Positions 1-8,886 of a DNA stretch of 64,000 bases are shown here, piece after piece. The DNA is from Mucilaginibacter polytrichastri (GTDB lineage Bacteria; Bacteroidota; Bacteroidia; Sphingobacteriales; Sphingobacteriaceae). Each line of letters begins with the position of its first letter. Position 1 is the first letter of the stretch. The stretch is from the NCBI RefSeq assembly GCF_001911425.1, contig NZ_MPPL01000001.1, positions 2,857,882 to 2,921,881 of the forward strand, read 5' to 3'. The position numbers were made by a program, and so were the translations under genes. The notes beneath the pieces were generated by a model. The model was given only the letters and a program-made list of their open reading frames with translations, was not told where the DNA came from and searched no databases.

Positions 1-8
1 ATACTCCC

Positions 9-218
9 ATGGCAAACTTCATAGAACTACTTGACAAAAACGACCGTAACACATTAATTAATGTGGACAATATAACTTCTGTTGTAATTTATAAAGACCC
101 GGAGGAGGAAGTAAGAATTTACCTGATTGGCGATAAAGATTCGTACATAACCGTGAAAGAAACGTATGAGGAGTTGAGGCAGATGCTCCAGGACTGGATA
201 AAAGTAACCCTACGATAA
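9..218 (+). CDS. Small hypothetical protein (69 aa)
   Basis: I do not recognise a family. The product is small, soluble and acidic, with no signal peptide or membrane segment. It alternates short hydrophobic stretches (INVDNITSVVIY, VRIYLIGD) with charged turns and ends in a likely helix (YEELRQMLQDWI), so a compact beta-rich fold with a C-terminal helix is plausible. The ATG lies only 8 bases from the window edge, so the promoter and any operon partner cannot be seen. It converges on gltD, and its stop codon lies inside a small hairpin at 208-239. Confidence 0.6.
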   Translation: MANFIELLDKNDRNTLINVDNITSVVIYKDPEEEVRIYLIGDKDSYITVKETYEELRQMLQDWIKVTLR

Positions 219-239
219 CCGGGACGGCCTATCGCAGGG
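208..239. terminator. Possible hairpin between converging genes
   Basis: CCCT-a-CGAT (208-216) can pair with ATCG-c-AGGG (231-239), with a further CCG/CGG pairing inside the loop. It sits between the converging small gene and gltD. There is no strong T-run on either side, so a terminator role is tentative. Confidence 0.35.
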
Positions 240-262
240 TCTGATCTATTTAGAGTGATGTT

Positions 263-1741
263 CTAAAAAGCTTGTTCGTAGAAATTAACAGCGTCTTTGC
301 TTTCTAACAGGGTATGTCCCATTAAAAACTCATCGACTTTGCGGGCAGCTTCGCGGCCTTCAGATATGGCCCAAACCACCAGTGATTGTCCGCGGCGCAT
401 ATCGCCGCAGGCAAATACCTTACTGATGTTGGTACGATAAACGCCTTCTTTGGCTTTTACGTTTTTGCGCTCATCTATTTCAATGCCCAGGCTTTCCAGC
501 ATGCCATTGTATTGCGGGTTTACAAAGCCCATGGCTAAGAACACACGCTGGCAAGGTAGCTCGCGCTCTGATCCTTCAATCTCGGCAAACTTGGTAGGGC
601 GACCTAAAAAGTCAGTTTCCCAGCTTACGTCGGTTACCTTAAGGGCACGCAGGTTACCTTCATCGTCACCCAAAAACGCTTTGGTATTGATACCGAAATG
701 GCGCTGGCAACCTTCCTCGTGCGAGCTGGTTGTTTTTAGCACCATTGGGTAGCTTGGCCAAGGCATAGCAGCAGTACGCGCTGTTGGCGGCTGCGGCATA
801 AACTCAAATTGCAGGATAGATTTTGCACCATGACGGTTTGAAGTACCCACACAGTCTGATCCGGTATCACCACCGCCTATTACCACTACATCTTTATCTG
901 TAGCTAAAATATCTTCGGCAGTAAATGCGCTGTTGCCAACCCGCTTATTTTGTTGTTTCAGGAAGTCCATTGCAAAATAAACGCCCTTAAACTCACGGCC
1001 CGGGATAGGTAAATCACGCGGTATGGTTGAGCCACCCGCCATAACAACGGCATCGTAACCACGAACCAGTTCATCGGCTGCCAGGTCTTTGCCAATTTCT
1101 GTATTGCAGATAAATTCAATACCATCTGCTTCCAGAACCTGGATACGGCGGTCTATTACCCATTTCTCTAATTTAAAATCGGGGATGCCATAACGTAATA
1201 AACCTCCCGGCTTGTCGTCGCGTTCGTAAACAGTTACAGTGTGGCCTGCTTTGCTCAATTGTGCTGCAGCAGCTAAACCCGCAGGGCCAGAACCTACAAC
1301 AGCCACCTTTTTACCCGTTTTAATTAACGGCGCAACAGGTTTAACGAGGTTCTTTTCATAGGCAATCTCGATAATGTGTTTCTCAATTTCCTCAATGGCT
1401 ACAGGCGGCTTGTTAATGCCTAACACACATGCAGATTCGCAGGGTGCAGGGCAAATACGGCCTGTAAACTCGGGGAAATTATTGGTTGAAGATAGTATTT
1501 CATAGGCTTCAACCCAGTTTTTACGGTAAACGGCATCGTTAAACTCGGGGATAATATTACCGAGCGGGCAACCCGAGTGGCAAAAAGGTATGCCACAATT
1601 CATGCACCGTGCCGATTGTTCGTTTAGTTTATCAGCAGTGTACAGGCCAACAAACTCGTTATAGTTTTTCACCCTTGTATCGGGTGCTGTTTTACCAGGA
1701 AGTTCTCTGTTAAACTCCTGAAATCCGGTAGGCTTTCCCAT
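263..1741 (-). CDS. gltD: Glutamate synthase (NADPH), small subunit
   Basis: The beta subunit of GOGAT oxidises NADPH and passes electrons through FAD and Fe-S clusters to the large subunit, which makes glutamate from glutamine and 2-oxoglutarate. At 492 aa it has the usual length. Its N-terminal cysteine-rich domain shows C46, C49, C54, C58 and then C97, C101, C105, which are expected [4Fe-4S] ligands. A Rossmann motif for FAD (VVGSGPAGLAAA, near residue 150) is followed by a second dinucleotide motif (VVIGGGDTGSDC, near residue 288) for NADPH. It lies 2 bp downstream of gltB, so the two are one transcription unit. Confidence 0.96.
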   Translation of the reverse strand: MGKPTGFQEFNRELPGKTAPDTRVKNYNEFVGLYTADKLNEQSARCMNCGIPFCHSGCPLGNIIPEFNDAVYRKNWVEAYEILSSTNNFPEFTGRICPAPCESACVLGINKPPVAIEEIEKHIIEIAYEKNLVKPVAPLIKTGKKVAVVGSGPAGLAAAAQLSKAGHTVTVYERDDKPGGLLRYGIPDFKLEKWVIDRRIQVLEADGIEFICNTEIGKDLAADELVRGYDAVVMAGGSTIPRDLPIPGREFKGVYFAMDFLKQQNKRVGNSAFTAEDILATDKDVVVIGGGDTGSDCVGTSNRHGAKSILQFEFMPQPPTARTAAMPWPSYPMVLKTTSSHEEGCQRHFGINTKAFLGDDEGNLRALKVTDVSWETDFLGRPTKFAEIEGSERELPCQRVFLAMGFVNPQYNGMLESLGIEIDERKNVKAKEGVYRTNISKVFACGDMRRGQSLVVWAISEGREAARKVDEFLMGHTLLESKDAVNFYEQAF

Positions 1742-1743
1742 AT

Positions 1744-4700
1744 TTATTTGCTGACAGCTTGATATTCTTTTTCTTGTAAAACTCTTTTGTACTCTTTCGG
1801 AAATACTTTAACAAAATCCAATTTGGCTTCGGCCCAGTTGCTTAACAGTCTTTTTGCTACTTCGCTCTGGGTAAGGTTAGCATGCTTTTTAAGCAAGGTG
1901 AGAATCTGCTCTTCATCCTTTGGTGAAAGTGGGTCCAGATCAACCATTTCCGGGTTACAGTTTTCGGCAAACGTATGGTCCTGGTCGTAGATCCAGGCTA
2001 AACCACCGCTCATGCCGGCTGCAAAGTTGCGGCCTGTTTTGCCAAGTATCAGCGCACGGCCACCAGTCATGTACTCACAACCGTGATCGCCCACACCCTC
2101 TACAACCGCAGTTGCACCAGAGTTACGTACGGCGAAACGCTCGCCGGCCATACCACGCGCAAATAACTCGCCCGATGTTGCACCATACATGGCTACGTTA
2201 CCAATGATAATGTTATTTTCTGGTGTAAACGTTGAGTTCGCAGCCGGGTAAATAGCCAGCTGAGCGCCAGATAAACCTTTACCTACATAATCATTGGCTT
2301 CACCTTCTAATTCAAAAGAGATCCCTTTTGCGGCAAAAGCACCAAAGCTTTGTCCGGCCGAACCTTTGAATTTGTAATTGATGGTATTATCCGGCAAACC
2401 AACAGAGCCGTATTTTTTAGAGATCTCGTTTGATAACAGGGTACCGATGGTACGGTCAATGTTTTTAACATCAAACGTAGCAAAAACCGGTGTTTTATCA
2501 GCCAATGCCTGCTGGGCTGTTTCTAACAGCTTCCAGTCAATGATATCGGCCATGCCGTGATCCTGGCTTTCGCTATTGTAAAGTGTTAAGCCTTTTTGGT
2601 TAGTAACCGGGTGTAATATGCCCGATAAGTCTACCTTTTTAGCTTTCCAGCTTTGTATATTGTCTCTTACTCTTAAAAACTGTACACGGCCAACCATCTC
2701 TTGTATGGTACGGAAACCAAGCTCGGCCATAATTTCGCGCATGTCCTCAGCCAGGAAACGGAACAGGTTAACGATATGCTCCGGCTTACCGCTGAACAGT
2801 TTACGCAGTTCAGGATCTTGTGTGGCCACGCCAACAGGGCAAGTATTTAAATGGCATTTACGCATCATGATACAGCCACCTACAACAAGTGCTGCAGTTG
2901 CAACCCCCCATTCTTCGGCACCCATTAATGCAGCAATAACCAAATCACGACCGGTTTTCATCTGCCCGTCAGCCTGTAACACTACGCGGCTGCGCAGTTT
3001 GTTACGCACCAGGGTCTGGTGTGCTTCTGCCAAGCCAAGTTCCCATGGTAAACCTGCATGTTTAATAGAACTCATTGGCGATGCACCTGTACCACCATCA
3101 TAGCCGGCAATCAGGATTACATCGGCATGTGCTTTAGCCACACCTGCTGCAATAGTACCAACGCCTGCTTTTGATACCAACTTAACGTTGATACGTGCGG
3201 CACGGTTAGCGTTTTTAAGGTCGAAGATAAGCTGTGCTAAATCTTCGATAGAATAAATATCGTGATGCGGTGGCGGAGAAATTAAGCCTACGCCAGGCGT
3301 TGAGTGACGGGTTTTCGCAATCCAATCATCAACCTTGTGGCCCGGCAGTTGCCCACCTTCGCCCGGTTTTGCACCTTGCGCCATTTTAATCTGCAACTCA
3401 TCAGCATTAGTCAGGTAGTTTGAAGTTACCCCAAAACGTGCCGAGGCAATTTGCTTAATGGCCGAACGCATCGAATCGCCGTTAGGCATGGTTTCGTAAC
3501 GCATTTCGTCTTCTCCACCCTCGCCGGTATTGCTTTTGCCGCCAATGCGGTTCATAGCAATAGCCAGTGTGCTATGCGCCTCGTGCGATATTGAACCGAA
3601 CGACATGGCACCTGTAGCGAAACGCTTCATGATGCTTTCTACCGGTTCAACTTCTTCTATCGAGATCGCTTCGCGGTGGTGTGTAAAATCTAACAGACCG
3701 CGGATGGTAAAGTGCTTTTCGGTTTGCTCGTTAACCAGTTTTGCGTAGCTTTTATAAACAGCAAAATCATTGGTACGGGTTGCATGTTGCAGTAAGTGAA
3801 CCGTTTGCGGATTAAACAAGTGCTGCTCGCCGCGGCGTTTCCACTGGTAAATACCACCTTCTTGCAATAAACGGGTTTCGCCTTTAGAGTGGTTAAAGCC
3901 CATGCTGTGTTTACCCAATGCTTCGCGGGCAATTTCGTCGAGTCCCAAACCTTCTATACGGGTAACAGCACCGCAAAAATATTTATCGACAACTGCTTTA
4001 TTCAAACCCAGGATCTCAAACACCTGAGAACCATGGTACGATTGAAGTGTAGAAATCCCCATTTTAGAAAAGATCTTCAACAAGCCATCGCAAATTGATT
4101 TAACGTAGTTATAAAAAAGTTTATCGGTTTCCAGCGTAGTTTCCAGGTCACCGCTAATTTTTAAATTTTCTATGGTAGACAGTGCCAGATATGGGTTAAT
4201 AGCACTTGCACCAAACGCTAGTAAAGCAGCAAAGTGATGTACTTCCCAAGCGTCGCCAGCTTCAACAACCAAACCTACCGAACCACGGCAGCCTTTTTTA
4301 ATCAAGTGGTGATGCACCGCAGATACCGCCAATAATGACGGAATGGGCGCATGCTCAGAATCGATAGCACGGTCTGAAAGGATCAATACTTCGAAACCAT
4401 CTTCAACCGCATCTTCGGCATAACGGCAAAGCCTTGCTATACCTTTTTCCAGCGAGCCCGGCTGTCCATCGGCCTTAAAGTATGTTTGTAATGTTTTGGC
4501 GTGGAATAAGCCGGTATCAATACTCCTCAGTTTTTCAACTTCGTGGTTATTCAATATAGGGTGTTTCAGCTTTACGCAATGGCAATGCATTTTATCTTCA
4601 TCCAACAGGTTACCGTTGTTACCGATAAAAGTAGCCAAACTCATTACCAAACGCTCACGGATAGGATCTATCGGCGGGTTGGTTACCTGTGCGAAAAACT

Positions 4701-6270
4701 GCTTAAAGTAGCTCGATAAATGCTGAGGTTTATCAGACAATACAGCCAAAGGCACATCTGTACCCATGGAGCCAATTGGTTCTTTACCATCAACCGCCAT
4801 CGGTTTAATGATTACCTCGATATCCTCACGGCTATAACCAAACACCTGCTGGTAACGAAAAACAGAATCAGGTGTAAGGCTGGCGAAAGCCAAACGCGGC
4901 TCGGCCAGTTCTTCCATACGGATCTGATAATTATCTAACCAACGGCCATAAGGCTGTTGTGAAGCTATTTGCTGTTTAATTTCTTCGTCTTTAATGATCT
5001 TACCTTTTACGGTATCGATCAATAACATTTTACCCGGCTGCAGGCGGCCTTTGCTAATCACCGTACTTTCGTCGATGGTTAATACACCGGCTTCTGATGC
5101 TGCAATAACACGGTTGTCATTGGTAATTACATAACGCAGCGGGCGCAGGCCATTACGATCTAACAAAGCACCAACCAGTCTGCCATCTGTAAATGAGATA
5201 GCGGCGGGGCCATCCCAAGGCTCCATAATGGTGGCGTGATACTCATAGAACGCCTTTTTTATCGGGTCCATTTGCTCGTTACCATCCCAGGCCTCTGGGA
5301 TCAGCATCATCATTACGTGCGGTAATGAACGGCCAGAGTGCAATAACACTTCGATAATGTTATCCAAACAAGCAGAATCTGACTGATTATTATCAATAAC
5401 CGGCAACAGCATATCCATTTCTTCGCTGGTGAAGTATGATGATGCTAATGATTTAACACCGGCATAAAACCAGTTTAGGTTACCTGTCAGCGTGTTAATC
5501 TCTCCATTATGGGCAATTAAACGGAATGGCTGAGCAAGTTTCCACGAAGGGAATGTATTGGTTGAGAAACGCGAGTGGATCATGGCAAAGCCCGAAGCCA
5601 CACGTGGATCTGCAAGGTCTGTGTAATACTGGCGTAACTGGTAAGTAGTTAGCTGGCCTTTATAAATAATGGTTTTGCTGGATAGTGAGGTAAAGTAAAA
5701 ATGCTCACCTGCCTGCGGCACAGTTTCTAAAACTGTTTTGTTAATATATCTTCGTAATACAAAAAGTTTACGTTCAAAAACATCTGCAGTGGTAATGCTA
5801 TGCGGCTTTAAAATAAACAGTTGCTCGGCATCGGGTTCTGCCTGGCGGGCCGTTTCGCCTATAACGGTATTATCTACTGGTACCTTGCGGTAACCTAAAA
5901 TATGCAGTCCTAATTTCTCGGCAGCGCTGCTGATAATATTACGGCAAGCCTTCTTGAGCACAGAATCTTTAGGAAAAAAGATCATCCCTACGCCGTAATC
6001 TCCGGCCTCGGGTAAGCTCATTTCCAGGTTCGAGCATTCTTCCATCAAAAATTCATGGGGCAGTTGAATCAGGATACCTGCACCGTCACCGCTATCAGGG
6101 TCACAGCCGCAAGCACCGCGGTGCTCCATGTTTTCGAGAATAGTAAGGGCATCACGAACGATCTGGTTAGATTTATGTCCGTTAATGTTAGTTATAAATC
6201 CTGTACCACAGGAGTCATGTTCAAATTCGGGCCGGTACAAACCCTGCTGGGGGCAATCAGTTAAATCCAT
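1744..6270 (-). CDS. gltB: Glutamate synthase, large subunit
   Basis: The alpha subunit of GOGAT (1508 aa from this start) hydrolyses glutamine and delivers ammonia to 2-oxoglutarate. A short propeptide precedes the Cys of HDSCGTGF, the expected N-terminal nucleophile of the class II amidotransferase domain. The central and FMN-binding synthase domains follow, with the 3Fe-4S cysteines in CIMMRKCHLNTC (C-x5-C-x4-C). A glycine-rich beta-helix domain (GXGXG type) forms the C-terminus. I chose the Met of MDLTDCPQQ because it gives a propeptide of normal size. An in-frame ATG at 6303 would add 11 residues. gltD follows 2 bp later. Confidence 0.95.
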   Translation of the reverse strand: MDLTDCPQQGLYRPEFEHDSCGTGFITNINGHKSNQIVRDALTILENMEHRGACGCDPDSGDGAGILIQLPHEFLMEECSNLEMSLPEAGDYGVGMIFFPKDSVLKKACRNIISSAAEKLGLHILGYRKVPVDNTVIGETARQAEPDAEQLFILKPHSITTADVFERKLFVLRRYINKTVLETVPQAGEHFYFTSLSSKTIIYKGQLTTYQLRQYYTDLADPRVASGFAMIHSRFSTNTFPSWKLAQPFRLIAHNGEINTLTGNLNWFYAGVKSLASSYFTSEEMDMLLPVIDNNQSDSACLDNIIEVLLHSGRSLPHVMMMLIPEAWDGNEQMDPIKKAFYEYHATIMEPWDGPAAISFTDGRLVGALLDRNGLRPLRYVITNDNRVIAASEAGVLTIDESTVISKGRLQPGKMLLIDTVKGKIIKDEEIKQQIASQQPYGRWLDNYQIRMEELAEPRLAFASLTPDSVFRYQQVFGYSREDIEVIIKPMAVDGKEPIGSMGTDVPLAVLSDKPQHLSSYFKQFFAQVTNPPIDPIRERLVMSLATFIGNNGNLLDEDKMHCHCVKLKHPILNNHEVEKLRSIDTGLFHAKTLQTYFKADGQPGSLEKGIARLCRYAEDAVEDGFEVLILSDRAIDSEHAPIPSLLAVSAVHHHLIKKGCRGSVGLVVEAGDAWEVHHFAALLAFGASAINPYLALSTIENLKISGDLETTLETDKLFYNYVKSICDGLLKIFSKMGISTLQSYHGSQVFEILGLNKAVVDKYFCGAVTRIEGLGLDEIAREALGKHSMGFNHSKGETRLLQEGGIYQWKRRGEQHLFNPQTVHLLQHATRTNDFAVYKSYAKLVNEQTEKHFTIRGLLDFTHHREAISIEEVEPVESIMKRFATGAMSFGSISHEAHSTLAIAMNRIGGKSNTGEGGEDEMRYETMPNGDSMRSAIKQIASARFGVTSNYLTNADELQIKMAQGAKPGEGGQLPGHKVDDWIAKTRHSTPGVGLISPPPHHDIYSIEDLAQLIFDLKNANRAARINVKLVSKAGVGTIAAGVAKAHADVILIAGYDGGTGASPMSSIKHAGLPWELGLAEAHQTLVRNKLRSRVVLQADGQMKTGRDLVIAALMGAEEWGVATAALVVGGCIMMRKCHLNTCPVGVATQDPELRKLFSGKPEHIVNLFRFLAEDMREIMAELGFRTIQEMVGRVQFLRVRDNIQSWKAKKVDLSGILHPVTNQKGLTLYNSESQDHGMADIIDWKLLETAQQALADKTPVFATFDVKNIDRTIGTLLSNEISKKYGSVGLPDNTINYKFKGSAGQSFGAFAAKGISFELEGEANDYVGKGLSGAQLAIYPAANSTFTPENNIIIGNVAMYGATSGELFARGMAGERFAVRNSGATAVVEGVGDHGCEYMTGGRALILGKTGRNFAAGMSGGLAWIYDQDHTFAENCNPEMVDLDPLSPKDEEQILTLLKKHANLTQSEVAKRLLSNWAEAKLDFVKVFPKEYKRVLQEKEYQAVSK

Positions 6271-6621
6271 ATTAAAAGAACCAATTTGAAAAAGGTGTAA
6301 CAACGAAATTACTATTTTTAGAAAACATTTTAAATAGTGCTTAAATTTTTAAAAAGGTCGCAACAAAATCTATTCATCGGCTACAATTAATGAAAATTTC
6401 TTAATATTTATTACACTTCTATAAAAATATCTTAATTAAAATAGCTTACAAGGCTCATATCTGCTAATACCGTAACTGCACATTGTGGCATTTTTTGTTG
6501 CTTAGGCAACAAACGGCTATAAGTGTATAAAAACTCAATGCCTACCTAAAATTATGATAATGTTAAGAATGGTGTATTTGGCAACCTGCTCATTTACTTT
6601 TGCGGCATTAAATGATTAGTC
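6271..6621. other. Divergent intergenic region between gltB and gmhB
   Basis: About 350 bp of AT-rich sequence with no convincing ORF. It must hold the gltB promoter (minus strand) and holds a recognisable gmhB promoter at its right end. The most conspicuous element is a perfect 8-bp inverted repeat with a 4-base spacer, TTTGTTGC-ttag-GCAACAAA at 6494-6513. I could not find a clean TAnnTTTG box for gltB. Confidence 0.6.
6494..6513. promoter_or_regulatory. Perfect inverted repeat, possible operator
   Basis: TTTGTTGC (6494-6501), spacer TTAG, GCAACAAA (6506-6513). No T-run fitting a terminator follows on the plus strand, and it sits upstream of two divergent genes. A binding site for a dimeric regulator of gltBD or gmhB is therefore possible. 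The regulator is unknown. Confidence 0.35.
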
Positions 6622-6629
6622 TATTTTTG
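6599..6629 (+). promoter_or_regulatory. Bacteroidota-type promoter for gmhB
   Basis: TTTG at 6599-6602, a 19-bp spacer, then TATTTTTG at 6622-6629, matching the Bacteroidota housekeeping consensus TTTG-N19-TAnnTTTG. The start codon of gmhB is 19 bases beyond the -7 box. Confidence 0.65.
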
Positions 6630-6648
6630 CAGCTTAATTGTAAAAAGC

Positions 6649-7143
6649 ATGTCGGAAAAGAATAAAGCTGTTTTTTTAGATAGAGACGGGGTTTTAAACC
6701 AGGAAATGGGCGATTACGTGTGCAAGCTGGAAGACTTCCACGTACTTGAACATAACTTTGGTACACTAAAAGAGCTGCAAGACCGTGGTTACCTGTTAAT
6801 TGTAGCTACCAACCAGGGCGGCATTGCCAAAAGCTGGTACACTGAAGATCAGCTGGCCGAAATGCATGCACACCTCAAAAAACTTTACGCCGAGCATGGT
6901 GTTGAGTTTACAGATATATACTATTGCCCGCACCACCCCAATTTTACCGGCGATTGTGATTGCCGCAAACCTAAACCGGGTTTATTATTAAGGGGGATTG
7001 CAGCATATAATATAGACCCTGCCCAATCTTATTTTATTGGCGACCGCGAGCGTGATGTAGAAGCGGGTACGGCAGCCGGTGTAAAAGGCATATTGATAAA
7101 CAGCGATCAGCCTATCAGCGAAGTACTTGATCAGATAGCTTAA
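6649..7143 (+). CDS. gmhB: D-glycero-beta-D-manno-heptose 1,7-bisphosphate 7-phosphatase
   Basis: A HAD-superfamily phosphatase (164 aa) that removes the 7-phosphate from heptose bisphosphate on the way to ADP-heptose for LPS core. Motif I is FLDRDGVLN (nucleophile D11, acid/base D13), motif II is in VATNQGG, and motif IV is FIGDRERDVEAG. The zinc-binding insert CPHHPNFTGDCDCRKPKPG, diagnostic for GmhB and related HisB-N phosphatases, is intact. A good promoter precedes it. The next gene, 14 bp downstream, encodes a membrane protein and is probably co-transcribed. Confidence 0.92.
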   Translation: MSEKNKAVFLDRDGVLNQEMGDYVCKLEDFHVLEHNFGTLKELQDRGYLLIVATNQGGIAKSWYTEDQLAEMHAHLKKLYAEHGVEFTDIYYCPHHPNFTGDCDCRKPKPGLLLRGIAAYNIDPAQSYFIGDRERDVEAGTAAGVKGILINSDQPISEVLDQIA

Positions 7144-7157
7144 CCTTAATATATAGC

Positions 7158-8678
7158 ATGAAACTAAGCGCCTACTTAAAAAATATCGATTCGGTTATTG
7201 CAGCGGCTATTGGTTATTATGCTATTTATCTTTTTACCAAATATAATGGCATCGGCATATCGCCAGATTCTATTATGTATACCAGTGCAGCACGAAGCCT
7301 CCATGCTGATGGTGCCTTAACAACCTTCAACGGACATCCCATTGTTGACTTCCCGGTTTTCTACCCTATTTTCTTAGGGCTGACTTTCTTTATTAGCGGC
7401 ATCGACCCTGTTGTTGCCGGGCCTGTTATTAATGGTTTGCTTTTTGCGGGAGTGATATTAATCAGCGGGTTACTAATGCAGCATTTTGCGGCTAAAAGCA
7501 CTATCTATAAATGGTTGGTTTTGGGTGCGATAATATTAAGCCCGGCATTGTTGCAGATCTATACCTATTTATGGTCGGAGACGCTGTTTATATTCCTGGT
7601 GTTTGCTTTCTTTATCACCTTCTCTCAATATTTAAAAACGCATACCTATATAACGTTAGTCGTTGCCGCCTTGGTTGCAGGTATTAGTTGTATAACCCGC
7701 TACGCCGGTATAACTGTAATTGGTACAGGCTGCTTATTACTTTTGATTGAGAACGCATTGCCTTTTAAAGAACGGTGGAAGCGGATTTTCATCTTCGGCG
7801 CTATATCTTGCTCGTTATTAATTGCCAACCTCATTCGTAACCGCATTATGAGCGGTACGGGCACAGGCCCCCGCGAGGCGTCAATCACAGGCTTTTGGCA
7901 AAACATGATCTATTTTGGTGGCACCATTGTAGATTGGATTACCATACCAAGCGAGGCTGATTCTGTAGCTTTAGTCGTAGGTATTATTACTATAGTGGCA
8001 TTAATGGTTGCCTTGTGGTTCCACGCCTTCAGAAGAAACCTGAATAACTATCTCATTATATCCATTACATTTTCGCTGATCTACGGTTTGTTTATTGTGC
8101 TATCGTCCACGTTTTCGCGCTATGAGCGCATTAACGACAGGCTGCTGGCCCCTATGTATATCCCAACCATATGGGCTTTAACCTGGTGGATTATACACAT
8201 GCCTAAAAGATGGTCGCAAGCTGCTAAAATTCCTGTCTATGTTTTTTTGGGTATTTGTGCTTTGGTGATTGAATATCGTTTATATAAAGTGGACTACCAG
8301 CGCTGGGACGATCAGCGCGAATATGGCAACCCCGGCTATGCCGACGACGATTGGAAAGATTCGGGCCTGGTTAAGTATATGCGTAGCAACGGGGCTTTCT
8401 TTAAAACCAATGCGCCTATCTACTCTGATGCGCCCGAAGCTGTTTACTTTCTGGGCGGGCACACCGGCACCAGGTTGCTGCCACACCGCTATTTCCCTAA
8501 AACAGTAGAGAAATTTTTGGATCAAAAACATTATTACCTCATCTGGTTTGATAACCTCGATAATCCCGAGCTGATTAACCTGAAATATATTCAGCAGAAA
8601 AAAACCCTGAAAAAATTACAACAATTTGCCGACGGAAGCATTTATGAATACAGCGAGTCTGATCAACCTGCGAAATGA
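7158..8678 (+). CDS. Polytopic membrane protein, possibly a GT39/ArnT-like glycosyltransferase
   Basis: A 506-aa integral membrane protein with about ten or more hydrophobic segments and a soluble C-terminal tail (from about residue 390). The first exposed loop contains GISPDSIMYTSAARSL, resembling the acidic loop of lipid-linked-sugar glycosyltransferases of the PMT/ArnT type. The last part, with YSDAPEAVYFLGGHTGTRLLPHRYFP, also recalls such proteins. It follows gmhB by 14 bp, which fits a role in envelope sugar transfer, but donor and acceptor cannot be told. A generic membrane protein of unknown function is the alternative. Confidence 0.7.
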   Translation: MKLSAYLKNIDSVIAAAIGYYAIYLFTKYNGIGISPDSIMYTSAARSLHADGALTTFNGHPIVDFPVFYPIFLGLTFFISGIDPVVAGPVINGLLFAGVILISGLLMQHFAAKSTIYKWLVLGAIILSPALLQIYTYLWSETLFIFLVFAFFITFSQYLKTHTYITLVVAALVAGISCITRYAGITVIGTGCLLLLIENALPFKERWKRIFIFGAISCSLLIANLIRNRIMSGTGTGPREASITGFWQNMIYFGGTIVDWITIPSEADSVALVVGIITIVALMVALWFHAFRRNLNNYLIISITFSLIYGLFIVLSSTFSRYERINDRLLAPMYIPTIWALTWWIIHMPKRWSQAAKIPVYVFLGICALVIEYRLYKVDYQRWDDQREYGNPGYADDDWKDSGLVKYMRSNGAFFKTNAPIYSDAPEAVYFLGGHTGTRLLPHRYFPKTVEKFLDQKHYYLIWFDNLDNPELINLKYIQQKKTLKKLQQFADGSIYEYSESDQPAK

Positions 8679-8706
8679 TAAACTACTCATTTCATAGAAA
8701 TTGATT

Positions 8707-8735
8707 TTTGATTTTCTAAATAAATTATATATTTG
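8707..8735 (+). promoter_or_regulatory. Promoter of the histidine operon
   Basis: TTTG at 8707-8710, a 17-bp spacer, and TATATTTG at 8728-8735, a perfect TAnnTTTG box. Transcription should start near 8742, about 20 bases before the leader-peptide ATG and about 145 bases before hisG. Confidence 0.7.
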
Positions 8736-8763
8736 CACTGCTCACCAAAAGTTAGCTATAAAA

Positions 8764-8826
8764 ATGAAGGTTTTCACTTTACATCATTTGCACCTGCACC
8801 ATCGCCACCATGTGGCGATCAAATAA
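8764..8826 (+). CDS. hisL: Histidine operon leader peptide (20 aa)
   Basis: A short ORF between the his promoter and hisG. Codons 7-16 read HHLHLHHRHH, so seven of twenty residues are histidine, which is far above chance. This is the hallmark of leader-peptide attenuation, in which a ribosome starved of charged tRNA-His stalls and changes downstream RNA folding. It starts with ATG at 8764 and ends with TAA at 8824-8826. The gene name is by analogy with enterobacterial hisL. Sequence homology is not implied. Confidence 0.85.
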   Translation: MKVFTLHHLHLHHRHHVAIK

Positions 8827-8854
8827 TGATGTTTCTACGTGAAATATTAAACCT
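8768..8854 (+). promoter_or_regulatory. Nested RNA helices of the his leader (putative attenuator)
   Basis: Four helices nest around the leader ORF. AGGTT (8768-8772) pairs with AACCT (8850-8854). TTCAC (8773-8777) pairs with GTGAA (8839-8843). ACATCATT (8781-8788) pairs with AATGATGT (8825-8832). ATCGCCAC (8801-8808) pairs with GTGGCGAT (8812-8819). The innermost two overlap the His codons, so translation must open them. No long T-run follows, so whether this is a terminator, an anti-terminator or a translational switch is open. A weak second hairpin (TAAAC-ctcc-GTTTA, 8848-8861) competes with the outer helix. Confidence 0.6.
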
Positions 8855-8886
8855 CCGTTTATCTTATAGTATAATCAATTCCAGCT

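Noticed and set aside
450..752. Plus-strand ORF of 100 aa across gltD
   Set aside because: It is antisense to the conserved gltD frame. Its composition is that of a shadow, with no start signal or family pattern.
2618..3103. Plus-strand ORF of 161 aa across gltB
   Set aside because: Antisense to the conserved FMN/Fe-S region of gltB, which is under clear protein-level constraint.
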